NCBI GenBank assembly: GCA_947475735.1
Contig: CANJLQ010000017.1
Location: 1-48,597 of the forward strand
Origin: Caulobacteraceae bacterium
Lineage (GTDB): Bacteria; Pseudomonadota; Alphaproteobacteria; Caulobacterales; Caulobacteraceae
Direction of reading: 5' to 3'
DNA: 48,597 nt
The notes below the pieces were generated by a model that saw only the letters and a program-made list of their open reading frames with translations, made no database searches and was not told the DNA's origin. A program made the translations under genes and the position numbers. Below are positions 24,324 to 31,773 of the stretch, piece after piece. Numbering within the stretch: position 1 is the first letter of the stretch; every line of letters begins with the position of its first letter.

Positions 24324-26393
24324 ATGACGCTCGCCCGCCTCGGCCTCGCCGCCTCGTTCGCCGTTCTGTCCTTCGCCGCGACCCCGGCCCTGGCCGACGA
24401 GGGGATGTGGACGTTCGACAACTTCCCGATCCAGACGGTGAACGACAAATACGGCACCCGGATCGATCAGGCCTGGCTGGACCGGGTGCGGAACGCCGCT
24501 GTGCGCATCCAGGGCTGCTCGGCCTCGGTGGTCTCGCCGCAAGGCTTGGTCCTGACCAACCACCACTGCGTGGTCAGCTGCGTCCAGGACCTGTCGGACG
24601 CCCAGAACGACTACGTCCAGGCCGGCTTCCGGCCCCAGACCCGGACCGAGGAGCGACAGTGCCCGGGCCAGACGGCCGAGATCCTGACCGACCTCGTCGA
24701 CGTCACCGACCGCGTCCTGGGGGCCGGCGAAGGCCTGGAAGGCGGGGCCTTCGTCCAGGCCCGAGCCGCCGAACAGCAGGCGATCCAGCGCGAAAACTGC
24801 GGCGACGACGTCACCCTGACCTGCCAGGTCATCAGCTTCTACCGGGGCGGTCGCTATGCCCTGTACAAGTTCCGCAAGTACGAGGACGTGCGCCTGGCCT
24901 TCGCGCCCGAGTTCCAGGCGGCCTTCTTCGGCGGCGATCCGGACAACTTCAACTTCCCCCGCTATGCGCTCGATTTCGGCTTCCTGCGCCTCTACGAAAA
25001 CGGCCAGCCGGTCGAGACGCCCAACCACCTGACCTGGTCGACCGAGGTTCCGGCCGAGGGCGAGCCGGTGTTCGTGGCCGGCAATCCGGGTTCGACGTCA
25101 CGCCTGCTGAGCATGAGCCAGCTGGAACGCGTCCGCGACCAGGTCCAGCCGACCACCCTCCTGCAACTGTCGGAACTGCGCGGGCGTCTGCAGCAGTACG
25201 CCTTCACCAGCGAGGAGGCGGCGCGCGTCACCGTCGATCCGCTGTTCGGCGTCGAGAACAGCTACAAGGCCACCTTCGGTCAGCAGCAGGCCCTGGTCGA
25301 CCCCGAGTTCCTGGGTCGCAAGCGCGAGGAGGAGGCCCAGCTGCGCGCCGCCGTCGCCGCCGACCCGGCCCTGGCCGAGCGCATCGGCGACCCCTGGGGC
25401 GAGCTGACGGCGATCGAGGATCGCGCCGCCGATCTGTTCATCCCCTATCGCCAGCTGGAGGCCGCCGCCGGTCAGCGTTCGCTGCTCTACGGCGCGGCCC
25501 GCACCATCGTCCGCGCCGCCAAGGAACGCGCCAAGCCGGTCGCCGAACGCCGCGCCGGCTACTCCGACGCCGACATCGCCGCCCTGGGCCGCCGCCTCGC
25601 CGCCGTGGTCCCGGTGGAGGCGGACCTGGAGGAGATCTACCTGGCCTTCTGGCTGTCCAAGACCCGCGAATATCTGACCGTCGACAATGCCGACGTTCAG
25701 CGCCTGCTGGGCCGCGAGAGCCCCGAGGCCCTGGCGGAGCGCCTCGTTCAGGGCACCGGTCTGGCAGACCCGGCGCGGCGGGCCGAGCTGCTGGCCATGA
25801 CGCCGGATCAGCTGGCGGCGTCGGGCGATCCGCTGATCGAGTTCGTCATGCGCAACGACGATGCGGCCCAGCTGTTGCGGGCACAGTGGGAATCGACCGT
25901 CTCGGGCCCCACCGCCCGCGCCGCCGAGCGCATCGCCCAGGCCCGCTTCGCCGCCTATGGCACCAACCAGTATCCGGACGCGACCTTCAGCCTGCGCCTG
26001 TCCTACGGCGCGGTCGAGGGCTGGACCTATCGCGGCCAGGAGGTGGAGCCCTTCACCGACATCGGCGGCCTGTACGAGCGGGCGACCGGATCGCATCCCT
26101 TCGTCCTGTCGGAAGCCTTCGCGGCGGCCGAGGACCGGGTGAACAAGGAGGTGGTCTATGACTTCTCCTCGACCAACGACATCATCGGCGGCAACTCGGG
26201 CTCGCCCGTGATCAACGCCGAGGGCGAGGTCGTCGGCGCCGCCTTCGACGGCAACATCCACTCGCTGGGCGGTGCCTTCGGCTACGACGCCGCCCTGAAC
26301 CGCACGGTCAGCGTGTCGACCGCCGCGATCACCGAGGCGCTGCGCTCGGTCTACCAGCAGCCCCGCCTGCTGGAGGAACTGGGGGTCGAGTAG
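24324..26393 (+). CDS. S46-family dipeptidyl-peptidase, Gly-type (DPP7-like pocket)
   Basis: 689 residues from the ATG at 24324, preceded by CGGAGA and by TATAAT at 24285-24290. Residues 1-24 are a signal peptide ending PALA, so it acts in the periplasm or outside. The chymotrypsin-like core shows His81 (LVLTNHHCV), the conserved FFGGDPDNFNFPRYALDF region holding the catalytic Asp, and Ser625 (IIGGNSGSPVINAEG). Eighteen residues after the Ser, at the S1 pocket position that separates DPP7 (Gly) from DPP11 (Arg), there is Gly643 (AFDGN). That predicts preference for hydrophobic P1 residues, by analogy. A paralogue follows 578 bases downstream. Confidence 0.92.
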   Translation: MTLARLGLAASFAVLSFAATPALADEGMWTFDNFPIQTVNDKYGTRIDQAWLDRVRNAAVRIQGCSASVVSPQGLVLTNHHCVVSCVQDLSDAQNDYVQAGFRPQTRTEERQCPGQTAEILTDLVDVTDRVLGAGEGLEGGAFVQARAAEQQAIQRENCGDDVTLTCQVISFYRGGRYALYKFRKYEDVRLAFAPEFQAAFFGGDPDNFNFPRYALDFGFLRLYENGQPVETPNHLTWSTEVPAEGEPVFVAGNPGSTSRLLSMSQLERVRDQVQPTTLLQLSELRGRLQQYAFTSEEAARVTVDPLFGVENSYKATFGQQQALVDPEFLGRKREEEAQLRAAVAADPALAERIGDPWGELTAIEDRAADLFIPYRQLEAAAGQRSLLYGAARTIVRAAKERAKPVAERRAGYSDADIAALGRRLAAVVPVEADLEEIYLAFWLSKTREYLTVDNADVQRLLGRESPEALAERLVQGTGLADPARRAELLAMTPDQLAASGDPLIEFVMRNDDAAQLLRAQWESTVSGPTARAAERIAQARFAAYGTNQYPDATFSLRLSYGAVEGWTYRGQEVEPFTDIGGLYERATGSHPFVLSEAFAAAEDRVNKEVVYDFSSTNDIIGGNSGSPVINAEGEVVGAAFDGNIHSLGGAFGYDAALNRTVSVSTAAITEALRSVYQQPRLLEELGVE

Positions 26394-26479
26394 GGCTCGG
26401 TCTCAAGAAGGGCCCACCTTGTCATCCCGGCCGAAGCGAAGCGGAGAGCCGGGACGCCGGGCCCTTCGATCTTGAACCT

Positions 26480-26511
26480 CTCCCGGAAATCGCGCAGCGA
26501 TTGTCCGGGAG
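26480..26511 (+). promoter_or_regulatory. Hairpin covering the GIY-YIG ribosome binding site
   Basis: CTCCCGG (26480-26486) pairs with CCGGGAG (26505-26511), and the loop contains a further perfect stem AATCGC-GCA-GCGATT. The right half includes the GGGAG ribosome binding site of the GIY-YIG gene, seven bases before its ATG, so the fold would hide it. The CTCCCGG/CCGGGAG pair is kept at the same place in copies A and C. Confidence 0.6.
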
Positions 26512-26517
26512 CCGGTC

Positions 26518-26835
26518 ATGCGCGAGCACGAATACTGGGTATACATCCTCGCCGACGCACCGTGCGGCTGGCTCTACGTCGGCATGACCAACGATCTCAT
26601 CAGGCGTATCGATGAGCATAGGCGTGGCGCGTTCGACGGCTACACGCGCGAACGTGGGATTGACCAGTTGGTCTGGTACGAGCGCCATCAATACGTCGAT
26701 CAGGCGATCCTTCGCGAGAAGCGGATCAAGCGGTGGCAGCGGCCTTGGAAGTTTGCGCTGGTCGAGAAAGACAATCCGCGGTGGCTCGATCTTTACGGAG
26801 AGTTTCTGGCTGGCCGGGCCCCGGATCAGCCCTGA
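26518..26835 (+). CDS. GIY-YIG superfamily endonuclease-like protein
   Basis: 105 residues. The defining parts are EYWVYILADAPCGWLYVGMT (the GIY-YIG strands, here VYI and YVG), the catalytic Arg in NDLIRRIDEHRRG, a YTRERGIDQLVWYERH segment, and the conserved Glu in AILREKRIKRWQRPWK. It is the single-domain type (UPF0213-like) with no separate DNA-binding domain. Length is typical. CGGGAG precedes the ATG inside a hairpin. It is enclosed by perfect 37-bp inverted repeats, which suggests it acts on or spreads with that repeat. It could instead be a passenger gene. Confidence 0.9.
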   Translation: MREHEYWVYILADAPCGWLYVGMTNDLIRRIDEHRRGAFDGYTRERGIDQLVWYERHQYVDQAILREKRIKRWQRPWKFALVEKDNPRWLDLYGEFLAGRAPDQP

Positions 26836-26971
26836 CGGTCTGTCCGGGGCTGATGTGTGTTCACGGCTCGGCGTCCCGGCTCTCCGCTTCGCTTCGGCCG
26901 GGATGACAATCGTGCCTCGCTTGACCGGCCTTCTTCGATCCTTTCCTGTGCCTCGCCTTACGGAGCCCCCC

Positions 26972-29065
26972 ATGCGTCTTCTCCTTCTCGCCACCTCCGC
27001 CCTCGCCCTGTCGGCCACCGCCGCCTCCGCCGACGAGGGGATGTGGACGTTCGACAACTTCCCCGTGGCGCGGGCGAACCAGACGCTGGGGACATCCATC
27101 GATCAGGCGTGGCTGGACCGGGTGCGGTTGAACACCGTGCGGTTCGGGGGCTGTTCGGCGGGCGTCGTGTCCGGGGCCGGCTTGGTGCTGACCAACAACC
27201 ACTGCGTCGCCAGCTGCGTGGCGAACCTGTCGACGCCTCAGGTCAACTATGCCGCGACCGGCTTCACGCCCCGCACCCGCGAAGAGGAGCTGCGCTGTCC
27301 CGGCGGCACGGCCGAGATCCTGACCGACATCGCCGATGTAACGGACCGCGTGCGCGCCGCGGGCCAGGGTCTGACCGGTCAGGCCTTCACCCGCGCCCGG
27401 GACGCCGAGATCGGCCGCATCGAACAGGAGCTGTGCGCCGGCGATGACGGCACGACGCCCGCCGACCGCCGCTGTCAGGTCGTCAGCCTGTACCGGGGCG
27501 GACAGTTCAAACTCTATTCCTACAAGCGTTACACCGACGTGCGGCTGGCCTGGGCACCCGAGGATCGCGCCGCGACCTTCGGCGGCGATCTGGACAACTT
27601 CAGCTTCCCGCGCTTCGCCATCGATGCGGCCTTCATCCGCCTGTACGAGAATGGCGCTCCCGTTGCGACGCCGACCCACCTGATCTGGAACGACGACCAG
27701 CCGGACGAGGGCACGCCGGTGTTCGTCTCGGGCATTCCCGGATCGACCCAGCGGCTGCTGACCCAGGACCAGCTGGCGACGGTGCGCGACGTGGTCCTGC
27801 CGATGGATCAGCTGATCGCGTCGGACCTGCGCGGGCGGCTGGTCCGCTATTCGCAGGAGAGCGAGGAGGCCGCCTTCATCGCCATGGACCCGATCGTCGG
27901 GCTGGAGAATACCTACAAGCGCGGCCTGGGCCGGATGCGCGCCCTGACCGACGCCGGCTTCATGGGTCGCCGCGCCGAGGCCGAAGCCGATTTCCGCGCC
28001 CGCGTCGCGGCCGATCCGGCCATCGCCGCGGCCGCCGCCGATCCCTGGACGGCCCTGTCGGACGTGCAGCCCGCGGTGCGCGAGCTCTACACCGCCTATG
28101 CCCTGCTGGAGGGCGGGACCGGCATCGGCACGACCGGCCCGGCGGGCGGATCGGCCCTGTTCGGCTGGGCCCGGACTCTGGTCCGGGCGGCGCAGGAGCG
28201 CGAGAAGCCCTCGGCCGAGCGCCTGCCCGAATACGGCGATGCCCGCCTGTCGGCGGTGCAGACCGCCCTGTTCGCTGCGCGGCCGGTCTATCCGGAGCTG
28301 GAGCAGATCCGGATGGAGTGGTGGCTGTCCAAGACGCGCGAGTGGCTGACCGTCGACGATCCGCGCGTGCGGGCGCTGCTGGGCACGGAATCGCCCGAGG
28401 CCCTGTCGGCGCGACTGGTCGAGGGCTCGACCCTGGCCGATCCGGCCGTGCGACGGGCGCTGTGGGAGGGCGGCCTCGCGGCCATCGAAGCCTCCGAGGA
28501 CCCGCTGATCCAGTGGGTTCTGTCGATCCAGGAGCCGACCCGTGCCCTGCGTGCCGACTGGGAAGCCCGCGTCCAGGCCCCGACCGAACAGGCCTCCGAA
28601 CGGCTCGCGGCCGCGCGTTTCGCCGCCTATGGCGACACCGTCTATCCGGATGCGACGGGCACCCTGCGCCTGACCTATGGGCTGATCGAGGGCTCGGATG
28701 TCCCGGGCCAGAGATTCGGGCCCTTCACCACCTTCGGCGGCCTGTGGGACCGGGCGACGGGGGCCGCGCCGTTCGACGTCGCGCCCAAACTGCTGGCCGC
28801 GCGCGAGGCGATCGATCCGGACACGGTGCTGAACATGGCCGTGTCGTCCGACACCATCGGCGGCTCGTCCGGCTCTCCGGTCGTCACCGAGGCGGGCGAA
28901 ATCCTGGGCGCCAACTTCGACTCGACCGTCCTGACCCAGCGGAACGCCTATGGCTACGACCGCGACGTCAACCGCAGCGTGATCGTGACGACGGGCGCGG
29001 TGACCTCGGCGCTGCGCGACGTCTACGGCATGCAGCGGCTGGTCGAGGAACTCGGCGCGGACTGA
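26972..29065 (+). CDS. S46-family dipeptidyl-peptidase, Ser-type pocket
   Basis: 697 residues, about as long as the upstream paralogue and alignable throughout. Residues 1-20 are a signal peptide ending ASA, then DEGMWTFDNFP as in the neighbour. The catalytic His77 sits in LVLTNNHCV; the neighbour has NHHC, and the His next to the Cys is retained. The Asp region is TFGGDLDNFSFPRFAID and the nucleophile Ser633 is in GGSSGSPVV. At +18 from the Ser there is Ser651 (NFDST) in place of Gly. The changed pocket residue suggests different substrate preference from the upstream enzyme. Confidence 0.92.
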   Translation: MRLLLLATSALALSATAASADEGMWTFDNFPVARANQTLGTSIDQAWLDRVRLNTVRFGGCSAGVVSGAGLVLTNNHCVASCVANLSTPQVNYAATGFTPRTREEELRCPGGTAEILTDIADVTDRVRAAGQGLTGQAFTRARDAEIGRIEQELCAGDDGTTPADRRCQVVSLYRGGQFKLYSYKRYTDVRLAWAPEDRAATFGGDLDNFSFPRFAIDAAFIRLYENGAPVATPTHLIWNDDQPDEGTPVFVSGIPGSTQRLLTQDQLATVRDVVLPMDQLIASDLRGRLVRYSQESEEAAFIAMDPIVGLENTYKRGLGRMRALTDAGFMGRRAEAEADFRARVAADPAIAAAAADPWTALSDVQPAVRELYTAYALLEGGTGIGTTGPAGGSALFGWARTLVRAAQEREKPSAERLPEYGDARLSAVQTALFAARPVYPELEQIRMEWWLSKTREWLTVDDPRVRALLGTESPEALSARLVEGSTLADPAVRRALWEGGLAAIEASEDPLIQWVLSIQEPTRALRADWEARVQAPTEQASERLAAARFAAYGDTVYPDATGTLRLTYGLIEGSDVPGQRFGPFTTFGGLWDRATGAAPFDVAPKLLAAREAIDPDTVLNMAVSSDTIGGSSGSPVVTEAGEILGANFDSTVLTQRNAYGYDRDVNRSVIVTTGAVTSALRDVYGMQRLVEELGAD

Positions 29066-29070
29066 AAAGG

Positions 29071-29349
29071 TCAGGACCGGCGAGCGGCCTTCGGCAGTTC
29101 GTCGGCGGCCGACCTCAGGACATCATTGATCCGCGTTTGCCAGCCCGAGCCCGTCGCCTTGAAAGCGGCAAGAACCTTGGGTTCAATCCGGATCGATACC
29201 TGCACCTTGGGCTCGTCGATGCTGGGGCGGCCCCGCCTCGGACGAAACGGGGTAAGCGCTTTGTCAGAGAAGACGGCGCGTGCCGGTCGGGCGCGAGCGA
29301 AGTCTTCGGCTGTCAGCGGGGGCACGTCGTCCTCTTGGTCGCTGCTCAT
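29071..29349 (-). CDS. brnA: BrnA antitoxin
   Basis: 92 residues from the ATG at 29349, which overlaps the brnT stop in an ATGA. The C-terminal ribbon-helix-helix region reads PKVQVSIRIEPKVLAAFKATGSGWQTRINDVLRSA, the BrnA signature. It neutralises BrnT and, with it, represses the operon in known systems. Gene order toxin first, antitoxin second, is standard for brnTA. Confidence 0.92.
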   Translation of the reverse strand: MSSDQEDDVPPLTAEDFARARPARAVFSDKALTPFRPRRGRPSIDEPKVQVSIRIEPKVLAAFKATGSGWQTRINDVLRSAADELPKAARRS

Positions 29350-29615
29350 GTCCAACTTTCCCGGTAGAGTTTGCGTTCGTGCTTCTCAGCGCGGCGGAGG
29401 CTGATCGGACGGATGCGGTCGCAGCGATAAGTATGCGCGAGGACGAACAGGTCGTCTTCGATCGGCCCGATCGAAATCCAACGATCCTCGCTGTACGCGA
29501 ACCGCCCATCCTCGAATGTGATCATCAAATCCGGGTCCATCTCGAATGCCAGAGTCAAAGACACGCCGTGCTTGGCGATGTTTGCTTCGTCCTTGGCGGG
29601 ATCGAACTCAGACAT
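29346..29615 (-). CDS. brnT: BrnT ribonuclease toxin
   Basis: 89 residues. The family core is complete: FDPAKDEANIAKHGVSLTLA, the middle strands RFAYSEDRWISIG, and the C-terminal RIRPISLRRAEKHERKLY, which contains the catalytic Arg and the conserved Glu/Tyr. BrnT is a RelE-fold RNase. There is no ribosome binding site before the ATG, and a possible -10 lies only a few bases upstream, so the mRNA may be leaderless. The gene begins about 30 bases after the ppk2 stop. Confidence 0.93.
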   Translation of the reverse strand: MSEFDPAKDEANIAKHGVSLTLAFEMDPDLMITFEDGRFAYSEDRWISIGPIEDDLFVLAHTYRCDRIRPISLRRAEKHERKLYRESWT

Positions 29616-29620
29616 GGTTT

Positions 29621-29647
29621 AATGTATCACATTTAATAACGAGTCAA
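29621..29647 (-). promoter_or_regulatory. brnTA promoter with imperfect dyad
   Basis: On the minus strand TTGACT (29642-29647) and TACATT (29621-29626) are spaced by 15 bases and lie in an AT-rich pocket. An imperfect dyad built on ACATT/AATGT half sites (29619-29636) covers the -10, a reasonable BrnA operator. The ATG follows the -10 by about five bases. The -35 overlaps the ppk2 stop. Confidence 0.5.
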
Positions 29648-30390
29648 GGATTCAGCCGCCCCTGATGGTCATCCGCCGCGAAGACCACGTCGCGATCCGG
29701 CCGCTTCACCTTCGACCCCGGCCGCTTCAGCTCGGTCAGGATGTGGCGGATGATGTTCAGCCGAGCGGTCTTCTTGTCGTCGGTGGCCACCACGGTCCAC
29801 GGACCGTGCTTGGTGTGGCAGTCCGACAGCATGCGGTCCCGGGCGGCGGAATAGGCGTCCCACCGCTTTTGCGCCTCGGCGTCCAGGGACGAGACCTTGA
29901 ACCGCTTCAGCGGATCGTCGACCCGCTCGGCCAGGCGTTTGGCCTGTTCGGCCTTGGAGATGTCCAGCCAGATCTTGATCAGCTGGATGCCCGAACCGCG
30001 CAGCATCGTCTCGAAATGCGGCACGTCCTTGAGGAACTGCTCGTGCTGCTGGGGCGTGCAGAAGCCCATGACGGGTTCGACGCCCGCCCGGTTGTACCAG
30101 GACCGGTTGAAGATCACCCATTCGCCCGCCGCCGGCAGGTGAGGGACATAGCGCTGAAAGTACCACTGGCTGGTCTCGCGCTCGGTCGGCTTGGGCAGGG
30201 CGACGACGCGGGTCTGGCGCGGCGAGGCGTATTCGGTGATGCGCTTGATGGCTCCGTCCTTGCCCGCGCTGTCGCGGCCCTCGAAGACGATCAGCACCTT
30301 CTGGCCCTGTTCAATCGACCAGTGCTGGGTCTCGACCAGCTCGATCTGCAGAGCCTCCAGCTCGGCCTCATAGTCGTCCTTCTTGCCCAT
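29644..30390 (-). CDS. ppk2: Polyphosphate kinase 2 (class I)
   Basis: 248 residues, single domain. Walker A is VFEGRDSAGKDGAIKR. The conserved RQTRVVALPKPTERETSQWY, WYFQRYVPHLPAAGE, FNRSWYNRAGVEPVMG and the lid Arg-containing DPLKRFKVSSLD are all diagnostic. The enzyme uses polyphosphate to phosphorylate nucleoside diphosphates or runs in reverse; class I members prefer diphosphates. It is upstream of brnTA in the same direction. Confidence 0.95.
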   Translation of the reverse strand: MGKKDDYEAELEALQIELVETQHWSIEQGQKVLIVFEGRDSAGKDGAIKRITEYASPRQTRVVALPKPTERETSQWYFQRYVPHLPAAGEWVIFNRSWYNRAGVEPVMGFCTPQQHEQFLKDVPHFETMLRGSGIQLIKIWLDISKAEQAKRLAERVDDPLKRFKVSSLDAEAQKRWDAYSAARDRMLSDCHTKHGPWTVVATDDKKTARLNIIRHILTELKRPGSKVKRPDRDVVFAADDHQGRLNP

Positions 30391-30413
30391 GATGGCGTCT
30401 CCAACCCTTTCCC

Positions 30414-30519
30414 GTCATCCTCCGACTTGATCGGAGGATCGGATGTTCAATGGCTCGTGCGAAGCCGTTAGCGCACCAGTGGACGCGGGTCCGACCCTCG
30501 GATCAAGTCCGAGGGTGAC
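30414..30519. repeat. Paired inverted palindromes (CTTGA-loop family), copy 2
   Basis: Arms 30414-30443 and 30490-30519 match as inverted repeats at 26 of 30 positions. The four differences are two compensatory pairs inside each arm: the left arm folds as TCCTCCGA-CTTGA-TCGGAGGA and the right-arm counterpart as CCCTCGGA-CTTGA-TCCGAGGG. This preserves the hairpin in each arm, and copy 1 at 7838-7970 has yet another compensated stem. It lies between divergent ppk2 and the extensin-like gene. Confidence 0.85.
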
Positions 30520-30574
30520 GGAGTGAGGGTTTGGCGATTGTGACCTTCATGCAGGCCGGTCATTGTGCTTCGGC

Positions 30575-31336
30575 ATGAAACGCGACTTCGCCGATTTCTG
30601 GAATCTGTTGTGGGAGGCGGCGCTGGGGGTCTGCGCCGCCTTCGCGCTTATGAACGCCTTCGTGCCGGCCCAGGACCTGCCGTGGAAGCCGCTCGATCTA
30701 AACCGGCCCATCGGCCAGGCGACGGCGGCCAAGGTGTCGGACTTCTCCGTGCCGTTCTCGGCCCCGCAAGAGGAGGTCGAGGCCGTCACCACCGCCTGTA
30801 TCCAGACGCTGAGGGACGCCGGCGTGGAGGTCCGCCGCGCCGAGGACATCGACGGCGGCGGCTTCTGCCAGGTCCGCAACGCCGTGGTCCTCACCGGCGG
30901 CGCCATCACGCCCCTGAAGCCCGGCGGTCTGACCATGCAGTGCCCGCTGGCGGTGCGCTACGTCATCTGGGACCGGCAGGTGCTCCAGCCCACGGCCCAG
31001 TCGATCTACGGCTCGGCGCCGGTGTCGGTGAACAATTTCGGCACCTATTCGTGCCGCCGCATCTACGGCTCGACCGACCAGGCCGATCGTCCCAGCGAGC
31101 ATGCGCGCGCCAACGCCCTGGACGTCGCCTCGGTCACCCTGGCGGACGGACGCACGGTGTCGGTGGAGGCGGATTGGGGCGCGACGGGGCCGAACGGCAG
31201 TGACGGATCGGTCTTTCTGAGGGCGCTCAGGAACGGGGCTTGCCGGGTGTTCTCGACCGTCCTGACGCCCGACTACAACGAGGCGCACCGCGATCACCTT
31301 CACCTGGATGGGGCGCCGCGAGGCCTCTGCGCCTGA
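30575..31336 (+). CDS. Extensin-like family protein (predicted D,D-peptidase-like)
   Basis: 253 residues from the ATG at 30575. A membrane anchor lies at residues 8-27 (LWEAALGVCAAFALMNAF). The extensin-like C-terminal domain shows SRAP-unrelated LAS-type metal-binding residues: His and Asp in PSEHARANALDVAS and the HxH of EAHRDHLHLD. Paired cysteines occur in the domain (GGGFCQVRN, TMQCPLAVR, YSCRRIYG, NGACRVF). Relatives cleave peptidoglycan cross-links, so a periplasmic cell-wall hydrolase is likely. Confidence 0.82.
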   Translation: MKRDFADFWNLLWEAALGVCAAFALMNAFVPAQDLPWKPLDLNRPIGQATAAKVSDFSVPFSAPQEEVEAVTTACIQTLRDAGVEVRRAEDIDGGGFCQVRNAVVLTGGAITPLKPGGLTMQCPLAVRYVIWDRQVLQPTAQSIYGSAPVSVNNFGTYSCRRIYGSTDQADRPSEHARANALDVASVTLADGRTVSVEADWGATGPNGSDGSVFLRALRNGACRVFSTVLTPDYNEAHRDHLHLDGAPRGLCA

Positions 31337-31540
31337 TTTCGCTTAACGATGATCGCCCGAGGGGCGAATCGATTCGGGTTGACCGGGCTTGACGGCTGGG
31401 AGACAACATTCGCGCAATCCGGATTTCGCGTGGGGTCCAAACCCGCGTCGCTCCTTCTATGAACGAGCCTGTCCAGATGGATTGTCGGGCCCCTCTGAAA
31501 GGGTGCTCGCCTGGAAGAGCGCGTTTATGGAGACGCAACA
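31337..31540 (+). other. Upstream region of the cold-shock gene
   Basis: About 200 bases without a gene. TTGACC (31379-31384) and TTGACG (31389-31394) are -35-like, but no convincing -10 is placed for either. A long leader would end with gggcccctctgaaagggtgc, which can form a small hairpin, and GGAGA before the ATG. No known RNA motif was recognised. Confidence 0.35.
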
Positions 31541-31744
31541 ATGGCGACCGGTACGGTCAAGTGGTTCAACCCCACGAAAGGCTTCGGCTTCATCCAGCCC
31601 GAAAGCGGCGGCGCAGATGTGTTCGTTCACATCACCGCCGTGCAGAAGGCTGGCCTGACGGGCCTCGATGAGAACGCCAAGGTGTCCTACGAGCTGGAAT
31701 CCCAGCGCGGCAAGACCTCGGCGGTCGATCTCAAGCTGCTCTGA
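31541..31744 (+). CDS. Cold-shock domain protein
   Basis: 67 residues, the standard CspA length. RNP1 (KGFGFIQ) and RNP2 (VFVHITAV) are intact, with the usual start [18 protein letters not shown]. It binds single-stranded nucleic acid and acts as an RNA chaperone. It has its own terminator-like hairpin downstream, inside the end of the convergent EamA gene. Confidence 0.96.
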   Translation: MATGTVKWFNPTKGFGFIQPESGGADVFVHITAVQKAGLTGLDENAKVSYELESQRGKTSAVDLKLL

Positions 31745-31773
31745 TCGACCTCGATCGGGGTCGCAGATAGCGA

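Larger units (their letters stand above)
26419..26918. mobile_element. 37-bp-arm inverted-repeat element carrying a GIY-YIG gene, copy B
   Basis: Arms 26419-26455 and 26873-26909 are perfect 37-bp inverted repeats, and both match the arms of copies A (20915) and C (32752) almost exactly. Between them lies a complete GIY-YIG nuclease gene. The nine bases after the right arm (tcgtgcctc) are shared with copy A. The element separates two S46 peptidase genes. It looks like the full-length member of a mobile or spreading family. Mobility itself is inference. Confidence 0.8.

Noticed and set aside
24180..25028. Minus-strand frame opposite the first S46 peptidase
   Set aside because: Its translation is the Gln/Gly/Val/Asp-rich pattern typical of antisense frames in high-GC genes and shows no family motifs.
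27190..27225. NNHC in place of NHHC in the second S46 peptidase as loss of the catalytic His
   Set aside because: The catalytic His is the one next to Cys, which is retained (His77); only the preceding residue changed.
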